A stretch of 64,000 nucleotides of DNA from an uncultured Eubacteriales bacterium (GTDB taxonomy: Bacteria; Bacillota; Clostridia; Oscillospirales; Acutalibacteraceae): the NCBI GenBank assembly GCA_934630515.1, contig CAKTVV010000007.1, positions 1 through 64,000 of the forward strand. Reading direction: 5' to 3'. Position 1 is the stretch's first letter; each line of letters starts with the position of its first letter. Below, piece by piece: positions 17,616 through 27,021 of this stretch. Both the position numbers and the translations under genes were made by a program. Under the pieces are notes generated by a model. It worked only from the letters and a program-made list of their open reading frames with translations, ran no database searches and was not told the DNA's origin.

Positions 17616-18212
17616 TCAATCCGTGTCCTCTGTTTCGCAGACCGAGGACAGAATGTGCTGCAGCGTCTCCACGCCCTCACCGGTGACTGCCGAAAAGGGG
17701 ATCAGCGTTATTCCCTCGTATTCGCTCAGCTCTCGCTGAAACGCCTCCAGGCGTTGCTGCCGCTGGGTCTTATTCAGCTTATCCATCTTCGTCAGCACCG
17801 CCACAAAGGGGATCTCATGTTCCACCATATACTCCAGCATCTGATAGTCATCCCGGCTGGGGGTATGACGGGCATCCAGTAATTGCAGCACCAGCCGCAG
17901 ATCCCGATCATCGTGAAAATAGCCCCCGATCAGCTCGGTCCAGCGGCGTTTCTCGCTGCCGGATACCTTTGCATACCCATATCCGGGCAGATCGACCAGC
18001 CGTACCTCCGGCAGCCGATAAAAGTTGACCGTAGCGGTCTTGCCGGGGGTGGCGCTGGTGCGAGCCAGCGCCCGGCGATTCAGCAGCTTGTTGATGAGAG
18101 AGGATTTTCCCACATTAGAGCGCCCGGAAAACGCCACCTCCGGCAGATCGGCCGGGCGCAGCTGCTCCGCCAAGCCGGCGGAATACTCAAATTCTGCTTT
18201 ATCCAGACGCAT
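17616..18212 (-). CDS. engB: Ribosome biogenesis GTP-binding protein EngB/YsxC
   Basis: 198-residue TRAFAC-class GTPase needed for late 50S assembly. G1 is GRSNVGKSSLINKL, G2 TPGKTATVNFY, G3 LVDLPGYGYAKV and G4 VLTKMDKL. Length is normal for the family. ATG 18212 follows GAGGTGA. It lies 32 bases after lon in the conserved tig-clpP-clpX-lon-engB order, so it is probably cotranscribed with lon. Confidence 0.95.
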   Translation of the reverse strand: MRLDKAEFEYSAGLAEQLRPADLPEVAFSGRSNVGKSSLINKLLNRRALARTSATPGKTATVNFYRLPEVRLVDLPGYGYAKVSGSEKRRWTELIGGYFHDDRDLRLVLQLLDARHTPSRDDYQMLEYMVEHEIPFVAVLTKMDKLNKTQRQQRLEAFQRELSEYEGITLIPFSAVTGEGVETLQHILSSVCETEDTD

Positions 18213-18244
18213 AGCTGTTCACCTCATCATACAATCGATCGTGC

Positions 18245-20596
18245 TTATGGAGTACCGACAGCCGGATCCGATACCAGTGCGTTTTGCAGCACCGTATCCA
18301 GATATTTGGCGGGTATAAACCGAGTGTGCGCCTTCACCGTCGGATCCACTTCATACAGATCCGACTGGTTATCCTCGGGAATAATGACCGTGGACAGGTG
18401 ATGGGTATAGGCAGCCATGGATTTTTCCCGTAAGCCGCCAATGGGCAGCACCCGTCCCCGCAAGGAGATCTCGCCGGTCATCGCCACATCCCCCTTGACC
18501 GGGATGCCGGTCAAGGCCGATACGATCGCAGTCGTCATAGTCACGCCCGCCGAGGGACCGTCCTTGGGCACTGCCCCCTCCGGCACATGGATATGAATAT
18601 CCTTGGTCTTATAAAAATCGGTGGCAATATGCCACTCCTGTGCACGGGAACGGACATAGCTTACAGCGATACGGGCAGACTCCTTCATCACGTCGCCCAG
18701 ATTGCCGGTCAGCTCGATCTTACCAGATCCCTCCAGCACAGCGACCTCCACCGGCAGCGTAGTGCCACCCACAGCGGTCCATGCCAATCCGTTGACCACT
18801 CCGACCAGCGCCTCATGCTCCTCCAGCTCCGGCTTATATTTCCGAGGACCGAGCAGCTCCTCCACCAATGCCGGAGTCACTGAAAGGGACGTATCCGGCA
18901 TCTCCACCACCCGTTTGGCGACCTTACGGCACACCGCGGCGATCTGCCGCTCTAAATTCCGCACACCCGCCTCGGAGGTGTAGCCCTCGATCAGCAGACG
19001 CAGCGCTTTTTCTGTAAAGCGCAACTGCTTGACAGTCAAGCCATGCTTTTTTAGCTGCTTTTTCACTAAATGATGCCGAGCGATGGAGAGTTTTTCTTCC
19101 TCCGTGTAGCTTGGCAGTTCGATCACATCCATCCGGTCATACAACGGACCGGGGATGGCAGAGGCATCATTGGCAGTGGTGATGAACAGCACCTCGGACA
19201 GATCAAAGGGAAGATCAATATAGTGATCCCGGAAAGACGAGTTCTGCTCGGTATCCAGCACCTCCAGCATCGCCGAAGCCGGATCCCCCCTGAAATCGTT
19301 GCCCATTTTATCGATCTCATCCAGCAAAATCAGCGGATTCCGAGTGCCTACCTGTTTTATAGCCGACATAATGCGGCCGGGCATAGAGCCTACATAGGTA
19401 CGGCGATGCCCTCGAATCTCGGATTCATCCCGCACGCCGCCTAACGAGACCCGCACATACTTACGGCCCATTGCTTCGGCGATACTGCGGGCGATGGAGG
19501 TTTTTCCAACGCCAGGCGGTCCCACCAGGCACAGCACCTGCCCCTTCATTTCTTTCGATAGCTGCCGGACCGCCAGCGCCTCTACAATACGGTCCTTTAC
19601 CTTGTCCAGACCGTCGTGATCCCGATCCAGCACCTTGCGGGCATGGGTGAGATTCAGCCGATCCTTGGTCATCGTGTGCCAGGGCAACTCCAGACAGGTG
19701 TCCAAATAGGTGCGCACCACCGTCGCCTCGTGCGATCCGGGAGGCATTTTCCCCAGCTTGGCGCATTCCTTTTTAAGAGGCTCCGAAATCTCGTCGGGCA
19801 GCTCCAGCGCCGCAATACGCTTCAGGTATTCCTCCGACTCCTCCAGCGGATCGTCCGCCTCCCCTAACTCCTCGGAGATAGCACGGATCTGCTCCCGCAG
19901 ATAGTAGTCCCGCTGATTGTCGTCCATCTGCTCCTGCACCTTGGACTCGATCTTCTTTTCCAGTTCCAGCAGCTGGCACTCCTTGTCCAGCATACGCAGC
20001 AGCGTCTCCGTACGAGCCGATACCGAAAGCTGATCGAGGATCTTTTGCTTTTCCTCCGGCGGCATCGCCAGATTTGCGGCGATATAATCGCACAGATGCC
20101 CCAGCCGGTCATCGGTAGCAACGCTCATCAGCACGTCCGGTGCCATCTTCGGCGCCAGCTCGGCGTACCGCTCGAACATCTCCCGGCACTGGCGCAAGTA
20201 TGCCTCATGGATCAGCGCCGAGGCCACCGGGCGCTCCGGGCGCTCCTGCACCACCGCCACATAATACGGCACGCTCTGCACGATCTCGGCGACGCGGGCA
20301 CGGCTCTCCCCCTCCACTACGACACGGAAATTCTCATGGGGAAGCTTCAATATCTGCTGAATATGGGCGATCACCCCCACCGTATACATATCCTCCGGCT
20401 GGGGATCGTCCTTTTCCAGATCCTTTTGTGCTACCAGAAAAATGCGCTGGTCCTTTTTCATCGCCTCGTTCAGTGCAGCGATGGATTTCAGCCGCCCCAC
20501 ATCAAAGTGCATCACCGTCTCCGGAAAGCTGACCATCCCCCGCAGCACCAGTAGCGGGAGCGTTTCGTAGGTCGTTTCTGCGTTGACATTCGCCAT
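18245..20596 (-). CDS. lon: ATP-dependent protease Lon (LonA)
   Basis: 783-residue LonA. N-terminal substrate domain (LPLLVLRGMVSFPETVMHFDVGR), AAA module with Walker A GPPGVGKTSIARS and Walker B LILLDEIDKM, and a C-terminal Ser-Lys protease with PKDGPSAGVTM (catalytic Ser) and LREKSMAAYTHH (catalytic Lys). ATG 20596 was selected because AGAGGTGAT lies upstream and the extra upstream codons run into the terminator of the next gene. No CIRCE element is seen. It degrades damaged and regulatory proteins in the cytoplasm. Confidence 0.96.
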   Translation of the reverse strand: MANVNAETTYETLPLLVLRGMVSFPETVMHFDVGRLKSIAALNEAMKKDQRIFLVAQKDLEKDDPQPEDMYTVGVIAHIQQILKLPHENFRVVVEGESRARVAEIVQSVPYYVAVVQERPERPVASALIHEAYLRQCREMFERYAELAPKMAPDVLMSVATDDRLGHLCDYIAANLAMPPEEKQKILDQLSVSARTETLLRMLDKECQLLELEKKIESKVQEQMDDNQRDYYLREQIRAISEELGEADDPLEESEEYLKRIAALELPDEISEPLKKECAKLGKMPPGSHEATVVRTYLDTCLELPWHTMTKDRLNLTHARKVLDRDHDGLDKVKDRIVEALAVRQLSKEMKGQVLCLVGPPGVGKTSIARSIAEAMGRKYVRVSLGGVRDESEIRGHRRTYVGSMPGRIMSAIKQVGTRNPLILLDEIDKMGNDFRGDPASAMLEVLDTEQNSSFRDHYIDLPFDLSEVLFITTANDASAIPGPLYDRMDVIELPSYTEEEKLSIARHHLVKKQLKKHGLTVKQLRFTEKALRLLIEGYTSEAGVRNLERQIAAVCRKVAKRVVEMPDTSLSVTPALVEELLGPRKYKPELEEHEALVGVVNGLAWTAVGGTTLPVEVAVLEGSGKIELTGNLGDVMKESARIAVSYVRSRAQEWHIATDFYKTKDIHIHVPEGAVPKDGPSAGVTMTTAIVSALTGIPVKGDVAMTGEISLRGRVLPIGGLREKSMAAYTHHLSTVIIPEDNQSDLYEVDPTVKAHTRFIPAKYLDTVLQNALVSDPAVGTP

Positions 20597-20615
20597 ACAT
20601 ATCACCTCTGTTTCA

Positions 20616-20660
20616 GAAAAACCCAAGCACCCTGCACACAGGCGTTTGCGTGCAGGGTGC
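20616..20660 (-). terminator. Terminator of the lipoprotein gene, just upstream of lon
   Basis: On the minus strand GCACCCTGCAC pairs with GTGCAGGGTGC (11 bp, 12-base loop) and is followed by TTGGGTTTTT. It lies 20 bases after the lipoprotein stop codon and 31 bases before the lon ATG, so lon probably needs its own promoter or readthrough. Confidence 0.75.
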
Positions 20661-20680
20661 AAACTGTTTAACGGTTTATT

Positions 20681-21082
20681 TTAGTACCCGTGGCTTACAT
20701 GCTGCCAACGACCGCCGGCAGCCCTAACCAATATCCAGTGCCACTCTGTATAGGTACAATTGGGATTCAGCCCCTGTTTCGGACCGGAGGAATCCACATC
20801 AAAAGAAGACATAAGCACAATCGCCTCGTCGGCATCGTACTTATTCGCCCAGCTTTGGCTGTTTTTGCTATCCTCGTCCCCGGCATAATAAAGCTCTGTT
20901 AACGTACATCCATCCCAATTGCGCCGAAACTCACGCTTGATCACATCCATAGCGGCATCAATCTCTGCCTGTGAGTAGAGCAACGAAGAAACCTCGTGCG
21001 TTTTTACATCGTTCACTTTACCGCCGCAGGCGGAGCAGAACACCAGCAGGATACAAAGAACAATCCCTATTTTATAAGCCAT
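20681..21082 (-). CDS. Small putative lipoprotein, DUF4829-like
   Basis: 133 residues. A hydrophobic N-terminus (YKIGIVLCILLVF) leads to a CSAC-GG lipobox-like site with C19 as the likely lipidated cysteine; the cysteine at -3 makes it slightly atypical. The mature part (AEIDAAMDVIKREF, GCTLTELYYAGDED, ADEAIVLMSSFDVDSSG, WHWILVRAAGGRW) recalls small gut-Clostridia lipoproteins annotated as DUF4829, function unknown. AGGAGG precedes the ATG. It is inserted between clpX and lon with its own promoter and terminator, so it is an independent unit within a conserved proteostasis block. Confidence 0.7.
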   Translation of the reverse strand: MAYKIGIVLCILLVFCSACGGKVNDVKTHEVSSLLYSQAEIDAAMDVIKREFRRNWDGCTLTELYYAGDEDSKNSQSWANKYDADEAIVLMSSFDVDSSGPKQGLNPNCTYTEWHWILVRAAGGRWQHVSHGY

Positions 21083-21113
21083 AGCGATCGACCTCCTGAT
21101 TCGGGATGGGCTC

Positions 21114-21143
21114 AGTGTACCAAACCCGTCTACAGGATGTCAA
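21114..21143 (-). promoter_or_regulatory. Probable promoter of the lipoprotein gene
   Basis: Minus-strand TTGACA (21138-21143) and TACACT (21114-21119) with an 18-base spacer, about 30 bases before the ATG at 21082. An AT-rich palindromic stretch (TTGTTACAG...AACAATTGTTGACA) lies directly upstream. Confidence 0.6.
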
Positions 21144-21233
21144 CAATTGTTACAGCATTGTTATATAACAAATTTGTAATCAACCGCCAGCGGCAGAAAG
21201 ATCGGTCGTATCCGGAAATGCGAAAACCAGCGA

Positions 21234-22565
21234 TCAGCCCAGTGCTTTCCGGCGAGCCGGAAGCTTCGCACGGGGGGCACCCCGCAGACTGCTCCCCCGC
21301 TTATCCGGGTTATAGACGATCTCCGGCTTGGCGCCATCGTTCACGCAGGCGGAGGTAATGACGACCTTTTCTACCGTGGGCTCGGAGGGAAGATCAAACA
21401 TCAGCTGGGTCAGCAGACCCTCCATCACACTGCGCAAGCCCCGGGCGCCGGTCTCTCTTTTGAGAGTCAGCTCCGCCACCGCCTGCAAGGCATCATCGGT
21501 AAATTCCAGCTTCACACCATCCAGACGGAACAGCTCTACATATTGCTTGAGGATAGCGTTCTTGGGCTCGGTCAAGATCCGCACCAGCGCCTCCGCATCC
21601 AGCGCCTGCAGGGTGGTGATCACCGGCATACGTCCCACCAATTCGGGGATCAGACCGTACTTCACCAGATCCTGCGGGACGATCTGCCGCAGCAACGCAC
21701 TATCCTGACCGGATTTCTTCGACTTTACCTCATTGCCAAAGCCCAGAGAGCCGGAGCTGACCCGCTTTTCGATCGTCTGGGTGATGCCGTCAAAGGCACC
21801 GCCCAAAATGAACAAGATATTGGTGGTGTCGATCTGAATGAACTCCTGCTGGGGGTGCTTCCGTCCGCCGTTGGGCGGCACGTTGGCGACCGTTCCTTCC
21901 AGGATCTTCAGCAGCGCCTGCTGCACGCCCTCGCCGCTGACATCCCGGGTAATGGATGGATTTTCGCTGCGGCGGGAGATCTTATCGATCTCATCCACAT
22001 AGATGATCCCCCGCTGCGCCCGTTCTACATCGTAATCCGCTGCCTGAATGAGCCGCAGGAGAATGTTTTCCACATCCTCGCCCACATATCCGGCCTCGGT
22101 CAAGGTCGTGGCATCCGCAATGGCAAAGGGCACGTCCAGCGCCCGTGCCAGCGTCTGTGCCAGCGCTGTCTTTCCCACACCGGTGGGACCCAGCAGCAGC
22201 ACATTGCTTTTGCCCAGCTCCGTATCGGTCTCGCCGCCGTAATAAATGCGCTTATAGTGATTATACACCGCCACGGACAAGGCGATCTTTGCTTCGTCCT
22301 GTCCGATGACGTATTCATCCAGCTTTTCTTTGATTTCACGGGGTGTAGGCAGCTTTTCGGGGATCTCCGGTTTTGCAGCCTTTTCCGTCGGCTTACTCCG
22401 GCGTTCCGCCGCCGGGCGCTCCTCGTCCAGCAGCGATTCGCACAGATCAATACACTCGTCGCAGATATAGACGCCGGGACCGGCGATCAGACGCTCCACT
22501 TCCCCCTGCCGCTTTCCGCAAAAGGAGCAGCGCACCTCACCACGGTGTTCTTCGTTATTCGGCAA
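21234..22565 (-). CDS. clpX: ClpX, ATP-binding subunit of ClpXP
   Basis: 443-residue unfoldase. The N-terminal zinc finger is CSFCGK followed by CDECIDLC. Walker A is LLGPTGVGKTALAQ, Walker B IIYVDEIDKI, the pore loop is in YVGEDVENI and SRRSENPSITRDVSGEGVQQALLKI is conserved. The start is a TTG at 22565 with GGAGGTG seven bases upstream; the nearby ATG at 22581 is out of frame. A C-terminal tail of about 30 basic residues is variable. It delivers substrates to ClpP, whose gene lies 25 bases upstream. Confidence 0.96.
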   Translation of the reverse strand: MPNNEEHRGEVRCSFCGKRQGEVERLIAGPGVYICDECIDLCESLLDEERPAAERRSKPTEKAAKPEIPEKLPTPREIKEKLDEYVIGQDEAKIALSVAVYNHYKRIYYGGETDTELGKSNVLLLGPTGVGKTALAQTLARALDVPFAIADATTLTEAGYVGEDVENILLRLIQAADYDVERAQRGIIYVDEIDKISRRSENPSITRDVSGEGVQQALLKILEGTVANVPPNGGRKHPQQEFIQIDTTNILFILGGAFDGITQTIEKRVSSGSLGFGNEVKSKKSGQDSALLRQIVPQDLVKYGLIPELVGRMPVITTLQALDAEALVRILTEPKNAILKQYVELFRLDGVKLEFTDDALQAVAELTLKRETGARGLRSVMEGLLTQLMFDLPSEPTVEKVVITSACVNDGAKPEIVYNPDKRGSSLRGAPRAKLPARRKALG

Positions 22566-22590
22566 ATTTCGTCACCTCCATGAGCGAGGG

Positions 22591-23178
22591 TCATGCCCGC
22601 CGCTCCACTACCTTATCCACCAGACCGTACCGCACCGCATCGTCGGCGCTCATCCAGTTATCCCGATCGGTATCCCGCTCGATGACCTCCAGCGGCTGGC
22701 CGGTCATTTCGGAGAGCATCCGGTTCATCCGGTTGCGGATATATACAATGTGATCCGCCTGGATCTTGATATCGGACGCCTGTCCCTTAGCGCCGCCCAG
22801 AGGCTGATGGATCATGATCTCGCTGTTCGGCAGCGCCAGCCGCTTGCCCTTGGTGCCCGCTGCCAGCAGAAAGCTGCCCATGCTGGCAGCCAGACCGACG
22901 CAGATGGTGGACACATCGCACTTAATATACTGCATCGTATCATAAATCGCCATACCCGCCGTAATCGAGCCGCCGGGGCTATTGATATACAGCTGTATGT
23001 CCTTATCCGGGTCGTCCCCCTCCAGATACAGCAGCTGCGCCACCACCAGAGAGGCGGTCACATCATTGACCTCATCCGACAGCATAATGATCCGGTCGTT
23101 CAGCAGCCGGGAGAAAATATCATAGCTGCGCTCACCACGGCTGGTCTGCTCGATCACATAAGGCACAAGACTACTCAT
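22591..23178 (-). CDS. clpP: ClpP, proteolytic subunit of the Clp protease
   Basis: 195-residue serine peptidase. Catalytic Ser is in CVGLAASMGSFLLAAG, catalytic His in NSEIMIHQPLGG, and the Asp lies in the DTDRDNWMSADDAV block. SSLVPYVIEQTSRGERSYDI is the usual N-terminus. ATG 23178 is preceded by AGGAGGG, and upstream codons in the same frame do not match the family. It follows tig and precedes clpX. Confidence 0.96.
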   Translation of the reverse strand: MSSLVPYVIEQTSRGERSYDIFSRLLNDRIIMLSDEVNDVTASLVVAQLLYLEGDDPDKDIQLYINSPGGSITAGMAIYDTMQYIKCDVSTICVGLAASMGSFLLAAGTKGKRLALPNSEIMIHQPLGGAKGQASDIKIQADHIVYIRNRMNRMLSEMTGQPLEVIERDTDRDNWMSADDAVRYGLVDKVVERRA

Positions 23179-23273
23179 AGTAAAAGCCCTCCTGTTCATA
23201 CGCACGATACTTATAGACGCCATCCGCCCATACCGAAAGTATGGGCGGATGATGCCTGCTTCAAACAAGGTTT

Positions 23274-24560
23274 TTATTCTTCCGTCACTACGGCATTTTC
23301 CTTGACCAGATCCATCGCCTTGGAGACAGCCAAATCCTCCTTGATCGCCGATTCGGGGATGGACTTCTTCACGGTATCCACATCCACCTGATACTGCTCG
23401 GCGCACTTGGCGTATTCCGCCTCCACGTCCTCGGCAGTGACCTCGATATTCTCCTTCTTTGCCACGCCTTCCAGCGCCAGCCGTACCTTCACCTGCTTTT
23501 CAGCACGCTCACGGAAGCTTTCCCGGAATGCCGCTTGATCCATGCCGGTATACTGGAGATACATCTCCATGCTGATGCCCATGGACTGCATCCGATAGGA
23601 CTGTCCACGGATCTCGTCATCGATCGCCCGCTCATACATTGCTGCGGGAATATCCGCCGTCAGGCACTCGATAAGGCCGTCCACCAGCTGCTCCTCGACC
23701 GCCTGATCGGCCGCCTTGCTGCGCTGCTCCTCCAGACGCTTGCGGACATCCGCCTTGTACTCATCCAGCGTCTCGAAGTCCGAGCCGTCTTTGATCAGAT
23801 CGTCGTCGATCGCAGGCAGCTCCTTCTTCTCGATCTTATCGATCCGGCACTGGAAGACCGCTTCCTTACCAGCCAGCTCTTTTGCGTGATAATCCTCCGG
23901 GAAGGTCACCTTGACCTCCGGCTGATCATCGACCTTAGCGCCGACCAGCTGCTCCTCGAAGCCGGGAATAAAGTTACCGGAGCCCAGCTCCAGCGCATGG
24001 TTCTCGCCCTTTCCACCGTCGAACGCCACACCGTCTACAAAGCCCTCGTAGTCCAGAGTCACGGTATCGCCCATCTCGGCGGCACGATCCTCCACGGACA
24101 CCATCCGGGCGTTGCGCTCCTGCAGCCGCTTTAGATCCTCGTCGATGTCCTCATCGGTGACGGGCGCAACCTTTTTGGTCGCCTTCAGACCCTTATAGCC
24201 ATCCACCGTCACCTCGGGCTTCACGGTGATGGTCGCCTTAAACACCAGACCCTCGGGGCCGACAGAGACCACGTCCAGGTCGATCTTGTCCTCTACATAA
24301 GTATAGCCGGACTCTTTGATCGCCTCATCCAGAGCGCCGGGATATACATCGTTCATAGCCGTCTCATAGAAGATACCGGAGCCAAACTCCCGCTCCAGCA
24401 GCGCCCGGGGCGCCTTGCCCTTGCGGAAGCCGGGAATGGACATCTTCTGGACATCCTTCTTGTAAGCTTTCTGCACCGCCGCCTCAAAAGCAGCCGCATC
24501 CACCTCAATCTCAAGCTCTACCCGGTTGTTTTCTTTCTTTTCAGCGTTTTTCAGACTCAT
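23274..24560 (-). CDS. tig: Trigger factor
   Basis: 428-residue ribosome-associated chaperone. N-terminal ribosome-binding domain with the GFRKGKAPRALLEREFG signature, central FKBP-type prolyl isomerase domain (GDTVTLDYEGFVDGVAFDGGKGENHALELGSGNFIPGFEEQLVG) and C-terminal helical chaperone arms. Only short parts of these blocks need matching for the call. ATG 24560 follows GAGGAAAAGAAC. First gene of the tig-clpP-clpX group and likely the source of its main transcript. Confidence 0.95.
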   Translation of the reverse strand: MSLKNAEKKENNRVELEIEVDAAAFEAAVQKAYKKDVQKMSIPGFRKGKAPRALLEREFGSGIFYETAMNDVYPGALDEAIKESGYTYVEDKIDLDVVSVGPEGLVFKATITVKPEVTVDGYKGLKATKKVAPVTDEDIDEDLKRLQERNARMVSVEDRAAEMGDTVTLDYEGFVDGVAFDGGKGENHALELGSGNFIPGFEEQLVGAKVDDQPEVKVTFPEDYHAKELAGKEAVFQCRIDKIEKKELPAIDDDLIKDGSDFETLDEYKADVRKRLEEQRSKAADQAVEEQLVDGLIECLTADIPAAMYERAIDDEIRGQSYRMQSMGISMEMYLQYTGMDQAAFRESFRERAEKQVKVRLALEGVAKKENIEVTAEDVEAEYAKCAEQYQVDVDTVKKSIPESAIKEDLAVSKAMDLVKENAVVTEE

Positions 24561-24640
24561 GTTCTTTTCCTCCTGAACGCACCCGTTATCGGGCGCCATT
24601 TTCGTTATAATTTCATTGACCTGCCAAGGCACTGCCCCAT

Positions 24641-24649
24641 AGTATACCA
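24641..24649 (-). promoter_or_regulatory. Extended -10 element upstream of tig
   Basis: TGGTATACT on the minus strand, about 75 bases before the tig ATG. There is no good -35 at 17 bases (TTGACC is far too close), so this would be an extended -10 promoter. Confidence 0.4.
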
Positions 24650-24797
24650 CAGGTCAAGCGATTTGGCTACTGTTTTTTTGAAAAAATCAGCGAATATACA
24701 GAAAATTCACATTTAAGGTAGCGCCGCAGGGATCCCGCCCGGCGTATGCGCTGCCCGATCCTTTTCTTCATCGTGCGTGAAATTCACAGCAGGAGGA

Positions 24798-25490
24798 TCA
24801 TTCGGGGATCGAGAGCGGCGTAAACCGCAGCGCATCTGCCGATACCAGCCGATAGGCGATCCCGGCGTCCTCACCGTTAAATGCCAGCCGGATCCCGGCG
24901 CTGTGGACGTGTCCGTAGAAACAGCGTCGGATCCCCTCCCGCTGCAGTACCTCCAGGATCTCCGGGCAGCGCTGCCCGCCATACAGGGGCGGATAATGAA
25001 GGAACACCACCGGCTCCAGTCCGGTCTCCTTTGCCGCACGAATGGACAGCTCCAGCCGTCCCGCTTCCCGCAGCAGCACCTTACGGTCGGCGTCCTGCTC
25101 TGCATCAAAGAACCAGCCCCGGGTGCCGCATACCGCTACCCGATCGTCCACCGGCACCGCATCGTTATGGACAAAGCGAAGTGTGTCGAAACCATTTTCA
25201 GTCAAAAAAGCGTCCATCTTGCGCCGGGTACACCACCAGTAATCGTGGTTGCCCTTAAGCAGCAGCTTACGTCCGGGCAGACCCTGCAAAAAGGCAAAGT
25301 CCGCCTTGGCTTGCTCCAGACTCATTCCCCAGGATATGTCACCGGGAATCACCACGGTATCTTCCGGAGCGACCAGCGCCCGCCAGTTGGTCTCCAGCCG
25401 CTCCATATAATGCTCCCAGCCGGGAAATACCGTCATGGGCTTATTCACAGACAGGGACAGGTGGGTGTCCCCTATGGCATACAGTGCCAT
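24798..25490 (-). CDS. Calcineurin-like metallophosphoesterase
   Basis: 230-residue protein with the five metallophosphoesterase motifs: YAIGDTHLS, VVIPGDISWG, LLLKGNHDYWW, FLHYPPLYG and CFYGHVHSAG. These supply the two-metal site. The substrate is unknown; relatives are listed simply as phosphoesterases. ATG 25490 has AAAGGGGGTG upstream. It is the last gene in a minus-strand run, 20 bases after thrC. Confidence 0.88.
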   Translation of the reverse strand: MALYAIGDTHLSLSVNKPMTVFPGWEHYMERLETNWRALVAPEDTVVIPGDISWGMSLEQAKADFAFLQGLPGRKLLLKGNHDYWWCTRRKMDAFLTENGFDTLRFVHNDAVPVDDRVAVCGTRGWFFDAEQDADRKVLLREAGRLELSIRAAKETGLEPVVFLHYPPLYGGQRCPEILEVLQREGIRRCFYGHVHSAGIRLAFNGEDAGIAYRLVSADALRFTPLSIPE

Positions 25491-25510
25491 AGTGGCACCC
25501 CCTTTTCACC

Positions 25511-27004
25511 TTATATTTGCAGCAGTCGGCACACAGTCTGCTGCATTCCCGCCGTATCTCCGGTGCATATCTCTGTAAAGCGCACTGCCTTGTCACGCAG
25601 CGCCGCCAACGGCTGAGGAACTGCCGTGCCGGTCGCCTGCTGCAGCGTCATCAGCTGATCGTACGGCTGCTCCGGAACCGTCTCCCCCAGCGCCGACAGG
25701 ATCGACGGAGCAAACTTATAGGGGCTGGCGGTAGAAGCGATCACCGTCGGTGTGGTATCGCCGGTGCGGTCACGATATTCTTCGTAGACCTGCACCGCTA
25801 CGGCTGTGTGCGTATCGCAGAGATAATGCTTTTCCTTGAATACCCGGCGGATTGTCTCCGCCACCTGCGCATCCGTGGCACTGCCCGCTGCAAAACGGGC
25901 ATCCAGCTGCTCCTTGACGGCGGTCGGCACGGCATACCGGTGCTGCGATCTCAGCCCATCCATCCAATTGCGCAGTGCCTCGCAGTCCTCTCCGGACAGG
26001 TGATAGAGCAGACGCTCCAGATTGGAGGATACCAGAATATCCATAGAGGGAGAGGTCGTGGTGTAAAACGGGCGGTTGCAATCGTATATGCCGGTCTCGA
26101 AGAAATCGGTCAGGACCCGGTTAGCGTTGGAGGCACACACCAGCTTATGCAGCGGCACCCCCATCCGCCCGGCATAGTACGCCGCCAGAATATTGCCGAA
26201 ATTCCCCGTCGGCACCACCACATTGATGGGCTGTCCCATTGCGACGGCACCGGACTGCACCATATCGCAGTAGGCGGAGAAATAGTAGACGATCTGCGGC
26301 AGCAGCCGCCCCCAGTTGATGGAGTTGGCGCTGGAAAACCGCATTCCGTGCTTTTCCAGCGCTGCAATCATCGCCGGATCGGTGAACAGAGCCTTTACCC
26401 CTGTCTGCGCATCGTCGAAATTCCCCTGCAGAGCGCAAACGCCTACATTGTCGCCCTCTTGGGTGACCATCTGCAGCCGCTGCATTTCGCTAACGCCCTC
26501 GCTGGGGTAGAATACCAAAATTTTCGTATCCGGGACATTTTTGAAGCCCTCCAATGCCGCCTTACCGGTATCACCGGAGGTGGCTACCAGAATGACGATC
26601 TTCTCGCCCGGTGCTGCCTTTTGCACTGCCGTGCGCATAAAATGCGGCAGGATCTGCAGCGCCATATCCTTGAAAGCGCAAGTCGGACCGTGCCACAGCT
26701 CCAGCATATGCACGCCGTCTCCCAGTTCCCGCAGAGGAGCGATTGCCGGCGTATCAAACTGTGCGCCATAGGCGCTGTCGGCGCAGGCAGCGATCTCCTC
26801 CGGCGTAAAATCCGTCAAAAAGAGGGTCAGGATCCGTTTCGCCCGTTCCGAATAGGACAAGGGCAGCAGCGCCCGCAGAAAGTCCTCATTTACGGCAGGC
26901 AGGTCCGTGGGCACAAACAAGCCGCCCTCGGGGGAAATTCCCCGGGAAATGGCCTGCGCCGCCGATACACGGATCCGATCGTCTCTGGTGCTTGAATACT
27001 GCAT
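25511..27004 (-). CDS. thrC: Threonine synthase
   Basis: 497-residue PLP enzyme converting O-phosphohomoserine to threonine. The PLP lysine lies in PTCAFKDMALQILP. LVATSGDTGKAALEGF binds the cofactor phosphate, and NSINWGRLLPQIVYYFSAY and VVPTGNFGNILAAYYA are family blocks. The length fits the long (ThrC type 1) group. ATG 27004 was chosen over an upstream one because the MQYSSTRD start matches the family. No other threonine-pathway genes are adjacent. Confidence 0.94.
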   Translation of the reverse strand: MQYSSTRDDRIRVSAAQAISRGISPEGGLFVPTDLPAVNEDFLRALLPLSYSERAKRILTLFLTDFTPEEIAACADSAYGAQFDTPAIAPLRELGDGVHMLELWHGPTCAFKDMALQILPHFMRTAVQKAAPGEKIVILVATSGDTGKAALEGFKNVPDTKILVFYPSEGVSEMQRLQMVTQEGDNVGVCALQGNFDDAQTGVKALFTDPAMIAALEKHGMRFSSANSINWGRLLPQIVYYFSAYCDMVQSGAVAMGQPINVVVPTGNFGNILAAYYAGRMGVPLHKLVCASNANRVLTDFFETGIYDCNRPFYTTTSPSMDILVSSNLERLLYHLSGEDCEALRNWMDGLRSQHRYAVPTAVKEQLDARFAAGSATDAQVAETIRRVFKEKHYLCDTHTAVAVQVYEEYRDRTGDTTPTVIASTASPYKFAPSILSALGETVPEQPYDQLMTLQQATGTAVPQPLAALRDKAVRFTEICTGDTAGMQQTVCRLLQI

Positions 27005-27021
27005 AGTTTTTTCCTCATTTC

